From: Roseinatronobacter ekhonensis
Lineage (GTDB): Bacteria; Pseudomonadota; Alphaproteobacteria; Rhodobacterales; Rhodobacteraceae
Direction of reading: 5' to 3'
Assembly (NCBI RefSeq): GCF_900499075.1
Contig: NZ_UIHC01000010.1
Location: 41,807 to 105,806, forward strand
DNA length: 64,000 bases
Shown here: positions 18,901 through 26,284 of the stretch, piece by piece
Position numbering within the stretch: position 1 is the stretch's first letter
Layout of the letters: each line of letters starts with the position of its first letter
Translations under genes and position numbers: made by a program
Notes under the pieces: generated by a model
Database searches by the model: none
What the model was told of the DNA's origin: nothing
Seen by the model: only the letters and a program-made list of their open reading frames with translations

Positions 18901-19440
18901 AAGATCGATGATGAAGACCTGAACGGCTACCTGATGTATCCCAAGGTGTTCTTGGATTACATGGGGCGCCACCGCGTCTATGGCCCCGTGCGCACGCTAC
19001 CCACGCGGACCTTTTTCTACGGGATGGAACCGGGCGAGGAGATTTCGGCGGAAATCGACCCCGGCAAAACGCTGGAAATCCGGCTTATCACCGTCGGCGA
19101 AACCGGCGATGATGGCGAGGTAAAAGTGTTCTTCGAACTGAACGGCCAGCCCCGCGCCGTGCGCGTTGCTAACCGCGAGGTTGCGGCGAAAACGGCGCAA
19201 CGTCTCAAGGCCGATCCGTCGAACCCGGCGCATGTCGGCGCACCAATGCCGGGAGCCGTGGCCAGCGTGGCCGCCAAGGCGGGCGCGAAGGTCAAGGCCG
19301 GTGATTTGCTGCTGACCATTGAGGCCATGAAAATGGAAAGCGGCTTGCATGCCGACCGCGATGCGGTGGTCAAGGCTGTCCATGTCCAACCCGGCGCGCA
19401 GATTGAGGCCAAAGACCTGTTGGTCGAATTCGAAGAGTAA
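15994..19440 (+). CDS. pyc: Pyruvate carboxylase
   Basis: Biotin enzyme making oxaloacetate from pyruvate, bicarbonate and ATP. The single 1148-residue chain carries biotin carboxylase (about 1-460, with ANRGEIAIRI, the ATP-grasp loop GGGGRGMRP and EVNPRVQVEH), carboxyltransferase (about 530-800, with LLTDTTMRDGHQSL), a tetramerisation region, and a C-terminal biotinyl domain with EAMKMES placing the biotin lysine at 1113. AAAGGA lies 7 bases before the ATG. A strong terminator follows. Together with pckA in the same window it forms the PEP-pyruvate-oxaloacetate node. Confidence 0.97.
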   Translation: MADFKKILVANRGEIAIRIMRAANELGKRTVAVYAEEDKLGLHRFKADEAYRIGEGMGPVAAYLSIDEIIRVAKASGADAVHPGYGLLSENPDLVDACVANGITFIGPKAETMRALGDKASARHVAIKAGVPVIPATEVLDDDMDKVRRMAQEVGFPLMLKASHGGGGRGMRPILSDDEVEAKVREGRREAEAAFGNGEGYLEKMIQRARHVEVQLLGDTHGNLYHLFERDCTVQRRNQKVVERAPAPYLTEAQRAEVCELGLKIGRAVGYQNAGTVEFLMDMDDEKFYFIEVNPRVQVEHTVTEEVTGIDIVKAQIRIAEGAQLSDATGTPSQGDVTLSGHALQCRITTEDPLNNFIPDYGRLTAYRSATGMGIRLDGGTAYAGGVITRYYDSLLVKITAWAPTPKESIARMDRALREFRIRGVSTNIAFVENLLKHPTFLDDTYTTKFIDTTDELFSFRKRRDRATKILTYVADITVNGHPETAGRALPPAGLKDPIAPKVTSEVPPRGTRQILEEEGPQAVADWMAAQTKLLLTDTTMRDGHQSLLATRMRSIDMIRVAPAYAHMMPGLFSMECWGGATFDVAYRFLQECPWQRLRDLRAAMPNVMTQMLLRASNGVGYTNYPDNVVQAFVKQAATSGVDVFRVFDSLNWVENMRVAMDAVIEADKVCEGTVCYTGDILNPDRAKYDLKYYVTMGKELRDAGAHVLGLKDMAGLLKPASARILIKALKEEVGLPIHFHTHDTGGIAGATILAAAEAGVDAADAAMDAFSGNTSQPTLGSIVEALRFTERDTGLDMGAIRQISDYWEQVRLHYAAFESAQQAPSSEVYLHEMPGGQFTNLKAQARSLGLEERWPEVAQTYADVNKMFGDIVKVTPSSKVVGDMALMMVSQGLKRDDVESPSKDVSFPDSVVDMMKGNLGQPPGGWPEALQRKVLKDDTPINDRPGKHLDPVDLEAVRAKLIDDLDGFKIDDEDLNGYLMYPKVFLDYMGRHRVYGPVRTLPTRTFFYGMEPGEEISAEIDPGKTLEIRLITVGETGDDGEVKVFFELNGQPRAVRVANREVAAKTAQRLKADPSNPAHVGAPMPGAVASVAAKAGAKVKAGDLLLTIEAMKMESGLHADRDAVVKAVHVQPGAQIEAKDLLVEFEE

Positions 19441-19461
19441 TCTTCGGATCACCAGACCCCC

Positions 19462-19500
19462 AAAATCCCCGCGCAGCCAACACGCTGCGCGGGGATTTTT
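19462..19500 (+). terminator. Rho-independent terminator of pyc
   Basis: ATCCCCGCGCAG (19465-19476) pairs perfectly with CTGCGCGGGGAT (19485-19496) around an 8-base loop, preceded by AAAA and followed by TTTTT. It lies 22 bases past the pyc stop codon and separates pyc from the beta-barrel gene. Confidence 0.92.
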
Positions 19501-19642
19501 GATGCGCTTGCGCCCCTGTCGCCATGCGGATTTGTGGCTTTGGTGCCAGACGGCGCAATGCGGGGTTGCCTTGCAAGGGGAATCGGGCAACCCTCGTAAT
19601 TGTCCGTTTTCGATCCTTCACGCCAAACCGATAGGTCCGCAT

Positions 19643-21079
19643 TTGCGCAACGTCTCTTTCCTACGCCGCCGTGCCGCCCAAGTTCTGGCGCTTGCCGCCG
19701 CGCTTCATGTCACGGTCGAGGCCACGCCCGTCGAGGCCCAGAACCTGACCGTTGAAACCGGGTTCGAGCGCTTGTCATCCCCGCAAACCCTGATCGAAGG
19801 GTTGAACCGGATCTATGTCGGCTATCAGTTCACGGACAACCTGAGCGTCGGGCAGAGCTTTTACTCCGCCGTGCAGGGAGATGCAGGCGGCGCGTTCTTC
19901 TGGGGCTTTGAAGGGGTGGCGCGCCTGCCCTTGTCGAAAGGGTTCTCGCTCTCTGCCTCCGGTTTTGTCGGCGGCGGCGGCGGCGCGGCACAGGTGGTTG
20001 GCGACGGCTTGATGCTGCGCGCGGGTCTGGCACTGGATTATCAGGTGTCGGACGCTTGGGCGGTGCAGTTGACCGGCGCATGGGTGGATATCGACGGCGC
20101 GCCAATAAGCGGCCCAACCTTCGGCATCGGTTTGCGCCGCCAGATCGGGACAGCGACACCCGGCAGTTGGCGGGCGCAACTGGATGCGGCAGGCGGGGTC
20201 GTGACGGCCTATACCAGCCCGTCTTCCGTGCGTAATCGCGCGGGCGGGGCGCAGGGCCGCATTGCTTTGGTGGGGGCGCGTGCGCTGTTCGGTCTTGGGG
20301 CGAACACACAGCTTAGTCTTGGTGCCGCAGGTGCCGCGAGCGGCGCGCAGGGTTACATGCAGGTGACGACCGGGCTGCGCCGCAACTTTACCCTTGGCCC
20401 GGCGTCGCTTTTTGTCGAAGGCGGTGTCGGCTTCGGCGGTGGTGGCGAGGTGGACACCGGTGCCGGTCCGCTTGTGGAAGCGATGGCTGGCCTGCGGCTG
20501 CCCGTCACGCGCAAGCTGGATGCCGAGTTGTCGTTTGGCGCGATCGTTGCGCCCACCGGCAGCTTTCGTGCTGCGGGTGTCTCGCTTGGGATTTTGCGTA
20601 ATTTCGACCGCACGCGCGGGCAGGGTGCACCCCAACGTTGGGCCTATAGCGGCGGTATCTCGGTCCATCAAACCGGCGGGAATTACTTTCTCAACGCCAA
20701 TCCCGCCAGTTTCATCGTCATGCAGGAAAGCTCTTTCGACTATTTCCTGGGTCAGAACCTGTATGTCTCTGGCAATGGTCAGACCGCATTGTATGGCGGT
20801 GTGGCCGGGTATGCAATTGGGATGCTGGGCCTTGGCTACCAGATTGACCTCGGCGAGCGTTGGGCCGTTTCGCTTGAAGGGCATATCGGTGCCGCCGGCG
20901 GCGGCGGTGTGAACGTGGCCGGCGGTATCTTGGGTGGGCTGCGCGCCGAACTCGATTACCGTGTGGGTGATAACTGGGCCGTGTCACTGGGCTTGGGCCG
21001 CCTGTCGGCGCTGCGCGGCAATGGCATGTCCAGCAATGTGGCCACACTGGGCCTGAAAATCCCGTTCACGACCCGCTAA
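19643..21079 (+). CDS. Predicted outer-membrane beta-barrel protein with internal repeats
   Basis: No family recognised. From a TTG at 19643 the product is 478 residues, with an Arg-rich start, a hydrophobic stretch (about 12-23) and a plausible signal cleavage after VEA-QN at about 32-34. The remainder is Gly-rich with alternating hydrophobic residues and aromatic positions typical of beta-strands. Three similar units are visible, around residues 86-166, 250-318 and 384-473, each with a GGGG-rich turn followed by a strand pattern such as LDYRVGDNWAVSL. The frame is open upstream into pyc, but the pyc terminator at 19462-19500 excludes starts before it; an ATG at 19502 is a less likely alternative. 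A weak AGG precedes the TTG. Confidence 0.7.
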   Translation: MRNVSFLRRRAAQVLALAAALHVTVEATPVEAQNLTVETGFERLSSPQTLIEGLNRIYVGYQFTDNLSVGQSFYSAVQGDAGGAFFWGFEGVARLPLSKGFSLSASGFVGGGGGAAQVVGDGLMLRAGLALDYQVSDAWAVQLTGAWVDIDGAPISGPTFGIGLRRQIGTATPGSWRAQLDAAGGVVTAYTSPSSVRNRAGGAQGRIALVGARALFGLGANTQLSLGAAGAASGAQGYMQVTTGLRRNFTLGPASLFVEGGVGFGGGGEVDTGAGPLVEAMAGLRLPVTRKLDAELSFGAIVAPTGSFRAAGVSLGILRNFDRTRGQGAPQRWAYSGGISVHQTGGNYFLNANPASFIVMQESSFDYFLGQNLYVSGNGQTALYGGVAGYAIGMLGLGYQIDLGERWAVSLEGHIGAAGGGGVNVAGGILGGLRAELDYRVGDNWAVSLGLGRLSALRGNGMSSNVATLGLKIPFTTR

Positions 21080-21089
21080 ATGCCAATAC

Positions 21090-21110
21090 GGGCGTGGCCG
21101 GACCACGCCC
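21090..21110. terminator. Bidirectional hairpin between convergent genes
   Basis: GGGCGTGG (21090-21097) pairs perfectly with CCACGCCC (21103-21110) around a 5-base loop, in the 39-bp gap between the convergent beta-barrel and DUF533 genes. There is no U-tract on either side, but the position suggests shared termination. Confidence 0.55.
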
Positions 21111-21118
21111 GCATCTGT

Positions 21119-21871
21119 TCAGCGCGTTTCCGCGACGGCGTTTTCCAGTTCCTGCGCCAGTCCGGCGTCTATCCCCAATGCGCGGGCCAGAGTGTCCAGA
21201 TAGGTCCGTTCCTCTGGCGTATCCGGGTCCATCGCGAGTAGCGAGGCGGCGTAAAGTTCTGCCGCCACCTCGGGGCTTGTGGCGTATTTGGCCACGCGCG
21301 CCATATCAACCGGCGCGGCCAATTCGTCGATCACAAAGGCCTTGGCGTCGGAATCCAACCCCAATTGGTCAAGATGCCCAAAGATACGTTGATGTTCATG
21401 CCCATCAATATGCCCATCCGCCTTGGCACCTTGGATCATGGCGGTCAAAACGCCTTCGGCCAGATTGCTTTCGCCACCCTGCGCTTGTGCGGGCGCAAAG
21501 GCGCTATCCGCAGGGGGCAGTTGCACCTGTTGCGGCGCGGACGAGATCTGGCCCGCCTGATGCCGCTTGTAAGCGGTATAGGCCAGCCCCGCGACCGCCG
21601 CCAGACCGCCCACTTTCAGTGCGGTGCCAGCCCCTTTGCCCAGCATCTTGCGGGTTTTCTTGTTGCCGATCAGCAGGCCCAGAACGCCGCCAGCCAAGGC
21701 GCCTGTAGCCAGTTGCCCGGCATACATACCGCCCTGCGCCGGTGTGCCAGACTGCCCTTGTTGCGCGGCGTTTTGCCCGCCGCCCAAGCCCAACTGGTTG
21801 CCAAGCTGGCCTAGATCGCCGCTTTGGGCCGCGCCCATCACTTGGTCAAGAAGTCGTTTCGCGTCGAACAT
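21119..21871 (-). CDS. DUF533 / YebE-like protein with TerB-like domain
   Basis: 250-residue protein. After a Gln/Gly-rich segment (about 20-50), residues 52-72 and 84-100 are Gly/Ala-rich hydrophobic stretches that likely insert in the inner membrane. The C-terminal 110 residues form an all-helical TerB-like domain (VLTAMIQGAKADGHIDGHE, with acidic metal-binding-type residues). This layout matches DUF533 (E. coli YebE), whose function is unknown. AAAGGG precedes the ATG. It is transcribed alone and convergent with the beta-barrel gene. Confidence 0.85.
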   Translation of the reverse strand: MFDAKRLLDQVMGAAQSGDLGQLGNQLGLGGGQNAAQQGQSGTPAQGGMYAGQLATGALAGGVLGLLIGNKKTRKMLGKGAGTALKVGGLAAVAGLAYTAYKRHQAGQISSAPQQVQLPPADSAFAPAQAQGGESNLAEGVLTAMIQGAKADGHIDGHEHQRIFGHLDQLGLDSDAKAFVIDELAAPVDMARVAKYATSPEVAAELYAASLLAMDPDTPEERTYLDTLARALGIDAGLAQELENAVAETR

Positions 21872-21941
21872 CGGCAGGCCCTTTTTCTGAATGACCCCTC
21901 TTAAATGGGAAGGCCGCGCAGCGGTTCAAGCCAAATACGCA

Positions 21942-22493
21942 CTATAAAGCAGCCGCCGCGCGCGCCGCTTGGTCATATGCCCCCGACAGGGTGCGCAGCA
22001 GCGCCGCGACACGGCTTATATCGGCGGGATCGTGGCCCAGTTGGCGCGCGGCGCGCACAACAAGCGCCTCGCGGATTTCGCCGTAGCGTTTGCAGAGTGC
22101 AGCACCTTCCTCGGTGATGCCGATGGTCTTTTCCTTGCCCTTGCGCCCGACCTTCACCAACCCGTGCCCGTGCAGTTTCTTGATGGCGTAATTGGCCAGA
22201 TGCGTATCTTCCACGTTCAGCACAAGGCAGATATCGGCCAAGGTTTTCGCGCGGTCGCGGTGGTTGACCAGATGCACGATCAGAATTTCCAAAGGCGACA
22301 GCCCCGGCAGCCCTGCGGCGGTCATGCAACGCATCATCCAGCGGTGATAGGCATTGTTCGCCATGGTCAGCGCGAATTCCACTTCCGACAGTGCGGGCAG
22401 CGACGAATTGGCCAGATGCGCGGAACTGACGACTGGCCCGATATCGGGGATGACGGGGCGGTTCAGCGGTTCAGCATCGTGTTCGGAAGCCAC
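21942..22493 (-). CDS. MarR-type winged-helix regulator of the TRAP cluster
   Basis: 183-residue protein with a long N-terminal extension and a winged-helix domain (about 60-150) containing LSPLEILIVHLVNHR, the helix-turn-helix KTLADICLVLNVEDTHLANYAIKKL, and the wing GHGLVKVGRKGKEKTI. It resembles the MarR-like group that includes LdtR of Rhizobiales. Translation starts at GTG 22493 with GGAG 8 bases upstream. The first 31 bases overlap the end of dctM, so it is the last gene of the dctPQM transcript and probably controls it, either as effector-responsive repressor or activator. Confidence 0.82.
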   Translation of the reverse strand: MASEHDAEPLNRPVIPDIGPVVSSAHLANSSLPALSEVEFALTMANNAYHRWMMRCMTAAGLPGLSPLEILIVHLVNHRDRAKTLADICLVLNVEDTHLANYAIKKLHGHGLVKVGRKGKEKTIGITEEGAALCKRYGEIREALVVRAARQLGHDPADISRVAALLRTLSGAYDQAARAAAAL

Positions 22494-23767
22494 AGGGCAA
22501 TCTCCGGGAATATTGACAAAATGGCAGTTGCAAGCACCAGGATCAGGAAAAACGGCAGCGCCATGCGGGCTATTTGAAAGATGCCGCGCCCGGTGATGGA
22601 TTGCAACACGAACAGGTTGAAGCCCACGGGCGGGGTGATCTGGCTCATCTCGACCACCAGCACAAGGAACACGCCAAACCAGATCGGGTCAATTCCGGCG
22701 GCCATGACCATGGGCAAGATGACCGATGTGGTCAGCACAACGATCGAGATTCCGTCCAGAAAGAACCCCAGCACGATAAAGAACACCAACAGCGCCGCCA
22801 GCAGCGCGAATTGCGAATAGCCTTGATCGCCGATCCATGCCGCCAACTGGCGCGGAATGCTGGTGTAGCCCATGGCAACCGTCAGGAACGACGCGCCCGC
22901 AAGGATGAAGGCGATCATGCAGGTGGTGATGGCCGCGCCCGTTATGCTGTCCTTGGCGCTGGCCATGTCCAGACCGCCCGACAGACCGGAAATCAGCAGT
23001 GCGCCGACCACGCCGATGACGGCGGCCTCGGTGGGGCTGGCCAGCCCGGCATAGATCGACCCGATGACAGCCACGATCAGCGCAACGGTCGGGCCAAGTG
23101 CGCGAATGGCGTCCCACCTTTCGGCCCAGCTTGGCGCGGGGGCGGGCGCAGGCATGCGGTCACGGTTCATCAGCGCCCAGATCATGACATAGCCCGCGAA
23201 AAGTGCGGCCAGCATCAGCCCCGGCAGCACGCCTGCAAGGAATAGCCGCGCGATGCTTTGTTCTGTCGCGGCACCGTAAACGATTAGGATGATCGAGGGC
23301 GGGATCAGAAACCCGAACGTGCCCGCGCCCGCCAGCGTGCCGATGGCGAGCTGCGGGTCATAGCCGCGCGCCTTCAGCTCTGGCAGCGACATGCGGCCCA
23401 CCGTGGCGGTTGTCGCAGCGGATGACCCCGACACGGCGGCAAACAGCGCGCAGCCAAGGATATTGGCGTGCAGCAAGCCGCCGGGCAGGCGGCGGGTAAA
23501 TGGCGCCAGCCCCCGAAACAGGTCTGATGACAGGCGCGAGCGGAACAGGATTTCGCCCATCCAGATGAACATCGGCAGCGCAGTCAGATCCCAGATGTTC
23601 AGCGATCCCCAGACCTTGGTGGCGAAGACCGCGCCCGCCAGTCCGGGGCGTGTCAGCTCCATCGCCACAAGGGCCACGGCCATCAGCGAAAAGCCCACCC
23701 ACAAGCCCGACAGCAGCAATCCGAATAGGACAATGACAAGGATGATCGACAGCGTCAGAATATCCAT
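22463..23767 (-). CDS. dctM: TRAP transporter large permease (DctM)
   Basis: 434-residue integral membrane protein with about 12 hydrophobic segments. Family landmarks are LPMFIWMGEILFRS near residues 64-77, VSGSSAATTATVG, GTLAGAGTFGFLIPPSI and the C-terminal EMSQITPPVGFNLFVLQ. It drives Na+-coupled uptake of an organic acid delivered by the DctP binding protein. It starts one base after the dctQ stop codon and overlaps the downstream regulator gene. The substrate is suggested by the adjacent divergent pxpBCA genes. Confidence 0.95.
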   Translation of the reverse strand: MDILTLSIILVIVLFGLLLSGLWVGFSLMAVALVAMELTRPGLAGAVFATKVWGSLNIWDLTALPMFIWMGEILFRSRLSSDLFRGLAPFTRRLPGGLLHANILGCALFAAVSGSSAATTATVGRMSLPELKARGYDPQLAIGTLAGAGTFGFLIPPSIILIVYGAATEQSIARLFLAGVLPGLMLAALFAGYVMIWALMNRDRMPAPAPAPSWAERWDAIRALGPTVALIVAVIGSIYAGLASPTEAAVIGVVGALLISGLSGGLDMASAKDSITGAAITTCMIAFILAGASFLTVAMGYTSIPRQLAAWIGDQGYSQFALLAALLVFFIVLGFFLDGISIVVLTTSVILPMVMAAGIDPIWFGVFLVLVVEMSQITPPVGFNLFVLQSITGRGIFQIARMALPFFLILVLATAILSIFPEIALWLPNTMLNR

Positions 23768-23768
23768 G

Positions 23769-24326
23769 TCAGTGGCCCCCTTCGCTGCGCTTGGCCTCTG
23801 CCAGCCGGAACGCGGGTGTGGCCCCGCGCAAGGCGGTCAGCAATTCGTCAAGCACCGCCAGTGCAAGCAGGGCAAAGCCCATGGTCATAACCGCCTGCGG
23901 TATCCACAGGGGCACCTTTACCATGCCGAAAGACACGGTGTTGAACGACAGCGAATCCCACATCTGCGCCCCCGAATGCCACGCGGCGAACCCGGCCAGC
24001 GCCAGAGCGATCGCCAGCACCGCGACCGTCAGCACCCCGCCCACGCGCGGGCCGAACAGCGCCAGCGCCAGTGTGACCCGCACATGCCCCGCCGCGCGCA
24101 ACGTGGCGGGCAGGGCAAGCGTGGCAGCGGCGACGAACAGGAACCCGCCGAAATCGCTCAGCGACGGGATGGCCAGCCCCAGCGGGTCCACGCCCGACAG
24201 GATCAGAACGCGGTCGATGATCCGCCCAATGATTTGCAGGAATACCAGCCCTGCGATGGCGATCATGGCCAGACAGGCAGCCCCAAGGGCCGTGGCATAT
24301 AGTCGGTCAAGCACGCGGCGCAGCAT
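23769..24326 (-). CDS. dctQ: TRAP transporter small permease (DctQ)
   Basis: 185-residue membrane protein with four helices (about 13-35, 55-77, 95-118, 140-162) and the family motif FLQIIGRI in the first helix. It partners DctM to form the TRAP permease. A ribosome binding site AAGGGGG lies before its ATG, just downstream of the hairpin that separates it from dctP. The first helix pair is unusually spaced by an insert (SGVDPLGLAIPSLSD). Confidence 0.9.
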   Translation of the reverse strand: MLRRVLDRLYATALGAACLAMIAIAGLVFLQIIGRIIDRVLILSGVDPLGLAIPSLSDFGGFLFVAAATLALPATLRAAGHVRVTLALALFGPRVGGVLTVAVLAIALALAGFAAWHSGAQMWDSLSFNTVSFGMVKVPLWIPQAVMTMGFALLALAVLDELLTALRGATPAFRLAEAKRSEGGH

Positions 24327-24348
24327 GGCAGCCCCCTTAACGGAAAAG

Positions 24349-24369
24349 GGCAGGGCGCGTGGCCCTGCC
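24349..24369 (-). terminator. Attenuating hairpin between dctP and dctQ
   Basis: GGCAGGGC (24349-24356) pairs perfectly with GCCCTGCC (24362-24369) around a 5-base loop, 10 bases after the dctP stop codon. On the transcript strand it is followed by CTTTTCC, a weak U-tract. Such hairpins commonly lower permease expression relative to the binding protein. Confidence 0.6.
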
Positions 24370-24378
24370 AGGTTTGGC

Positions 24379-25350
24379 TTATTCGCCCTGGTAGCGCGCG
24401 ATCATTGCCGCGCCCGCGTCACCCGCCTGCGCCAGCCACTCGTCGAGCATGACCTCGCCCACCTCTGCCAGCTTGGCCGACAACGCGTCGGACGGTTGCA
24501 TCACGGTCATGCCGCCTTCTTCCAGCCCGGCGATCTTCTCGGCGGTTTCTGCGGCGGACATGTCCCACCCGCGCGCCTCTGCGGCCTCTGCGGCGGCCAT
24601 GATGGCGGCTTGCTCGTCTTCACTCAGGGCCGCAAGGGCCGCGCTGTTCACGAACACCATGTTCTTGGGCAGCCATGCCTGCGTGTCGATGTAGTGGCTG
24701 GTGTAATCCCACGCCTGCGACGACACGCCGGTCGAGGGCGAGGTGATCATCCCCGAAATTCGCCCCGTGCTGAATGCGGTCGGAATATCGCCCGCCTCGA
24801 CCTGCGTTGGCACCATGTCCAGCAGTTGCGCCATGCGCTCGGTGGCGGAGTTATAGGCGCGGAAGCTCATGCCTTGCAGTTGCGCGGGGTCTGTCACCGC
24901 TTCACGCAGGTAAAGCGATTGGCCGGGCCACGGCACGGAAAACAGAAGCGTCAGGCCCTGTTCGGCCAGCGCGCCCGCCACATCCTCGCGCGAGGCGTCC
25001 CACAGGGCGGATGCGTCGTCATAGCTGGCGGCCAGAAACGGAATGCTGTCTGCCCCGAAAATCGGGTTTTCATTCACAAGCTGCGACATCAGGATCTCGC
25101 CCATCGGGGCCAACCCGCGGCGCACCGAATCCTTGATCTGGCCATGCGCGAACAGCGAGCCTGCGGAATGCACCGTGATATCGACACTGCCGTCTGTCGC
25201 GTCGCGCACATCATCGGCAAAAGTCATGATATTTTGGGTATGAAACACGCTGTCGCCATAGGGCGTGGGCATGTCCCACGCGGTTTGGGCAAAGGCGGGC
25301 GACGTGGCCAGCGCAAGAAACGCGGCGGCGGTTGAAAAGCGAATGGTCAT
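24379..25350 (-). CDS. dctP: TRAP transporter solute-binding protein (DctP)
   Basis: 323-residue periplasmic binding protein of the DctP/TAXI-like superfamily (DctP type). A signal peptide spans about 1-20 and cleaves after AFA. The conserved ligand-binding region includes the arginine in MSFRAYNS, the position that contacts the substrate carboxylate in this family, and NMVFVNSAALAALS. The ATG at 25350 was chosen for the signal peptide and the GGGGGTCC upstream. It is the first gene of dctPQM. Pyroglutamate-binding DctP proteins are known (DctP6/DctP7 of Bordetella pertussis); with pxp genes adjacent, 5-oxoproline is the likely ligand. Confidence 0.9.
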   Translation of the reverse strand: MTIRFSTAAAFLALATSPAFAQTAWDMPTPYGDSVFHTQNIMTFADDVRDATDGSVDITVHSAGSLFAHGQIKDSVRRGLAPMGEILMSQLVNENPIFGADSIPFLAASYDDASALWDASREDVAGALAEQGLTLLFSVPWPGQSLYLREAVTDPAQLQGMSFRAYNSATERMAQLLDMVPTQVEAGDIPTAFSTGRISGMITSPSTGVSSQAWDYTSHYIDTQAWLPKNMVFVNSAALAALSEDEQAAIMAAAEAAEARGWDMSAAETAEKIAGLEEGGMTVMQPSDALSAKLAEVGEVMLDEWLAQAGDAGAAMIARYQGE

Positions 25351-25402
25351 GATGGACCCCCTGTTGTGGATGCGGGCAGCTCTGAATGACTGCGTGGATT
25401 GA

Positions 25403-25432
25403 CGTTGACAATACATCTACATTTTGTCAACG
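25403..25432. promoter_or_regulatory. Operator-like palindrome between dctP and pxpB
   Basis: CGTTGACAA (25403-25411) and TTGTCAACG (25424-25432) form a perfect 9-bp inverted repeat with a 12-base A+T-rich spacer. It is 53-82 bp before the dctP start and 85-114 bp before the pxpB start, so a bound regulator could control both directions. Confidence 0.6.
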
Positions 25433-25516
25433 TTTTTAATATGAACTTGCCGCATCCTGCGTATTCGGCGTAAAGCTGCAATAAAAACAGGCGGCTGCAA
25501 CAAGGAGGAATGGCGC

Positions 25517-26284
25517 GTGGCCAGCGACCAGACAACACTGACAGACCTGCCCAACGCGGTGCAGACCGGCTTTCCCACCATCCGAACGGTCGGTGTGGAC
25601 GGGTTTCTGGTCAGTTTTGCGGGTGCGCTGGATGAGCGCGCGAATCGTGCCGCATTGGCCTTTCGTGCGGCGCTGGAACGTGAAAGCTGGCCGGGAGTTG
25701 CGGAATGCGCGACCTCGCTTGTCTCTGCCTTTTTGCGCTTCGATCTGGCGGCCTGCGATCATGACGCCTTGCGCGCGCGGCTGGAAACGCTTTTGGCTAG
25801 CCGCAACTGGTATGACGCACCCTTGCCAGAGGGGCGGCGGCTGTGGCGCGTGCCCGTGGTGTTCGGCGGCGATCACGGTCCGCAACTGGCAGAGGCCGCG
25901 GAGCTGGCCGGGCAATCGGAGGGTGACGCCATCGCGACACTTTGCGCCCAGCCTGTCCGAGTGCAAACCATCGGCTTTGCCCCCGGCCAGCCTTATCTGG
26001 GGCAGTTGCCCGAAAATTGGGACATCCCGCGCCAGACCGGCCTGACCCCGCATGTGCCCGAAGGTGCGCTTGTGGTGGCGATCCGGCAGCTCATCGTGTT
26101 TTCCGTGGGCACGCCGACGGGCTGGCGGCATATCGGACAAACAGGCCTGCGCTTGTTCCGGCCCGAAGCCGAAGATCCGTTCCTGCTGCGCCCCGGCGAC
26201 GAGGTTCTGTTCCACCCCGCTGATGACCTTGACCGCCTGCGCGCGGCCCGCGATGGCGGCGCGGTGGCAGAGGCATTGACATGA
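25517..26284 (+). CDS. pxpB: 5-oxoprolinase subunit B (KipI/AHS1 family)
   Basis: 255-residue subunit of the bacterial ATP-dependent 5-oxoprolinase PxpABC. The family core is present: a C-terminal cyclophilin-like domain with IGFAPGQPYLGQLPE, TPHVPEGALVVAIRQ and TGWRHIGQT. Translation starts at GTG 25517 with a strong AAGGAGG 8 bases upstream; an ATG at 25510 is out of frame. It overlaps pxpC by 4 bases (ATGA). The older name KipI refers to kinase inhibition in Bacillus, which is unlikely to be the role here. Confidence 0.9.
   Translation: MASDQTTLTDLPNAVQTGFPTIRTVGVDGFLVSFAGALDERANRAALAFRAALERESWPGVAECATSLVSAFLRFDLAACDHDALRARLETLLASRNWYDAPLPEGRRLWRVPVVFGGDHGPQLAEAAELAGQSEGDAIATLCAQPVRVQTIGFAPGQPYLGQLPENWDIPRQTGLTPHVPEGALVVAIRQLIVFSVGTPTGWRHIGQTGLRLFRPEAEDPFLLRPGDEVLFHPADDLDRLRAARDGGAVAEALT

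Noticed and set aside
17053..18972. 639-codon open frame on the minus strand inside pyc
   Set aside because: It is fully antisense to the carboxyltransferase half of pyruvate carboxylase, has no family features, and is explained by high G+C at third positions of the real gene.
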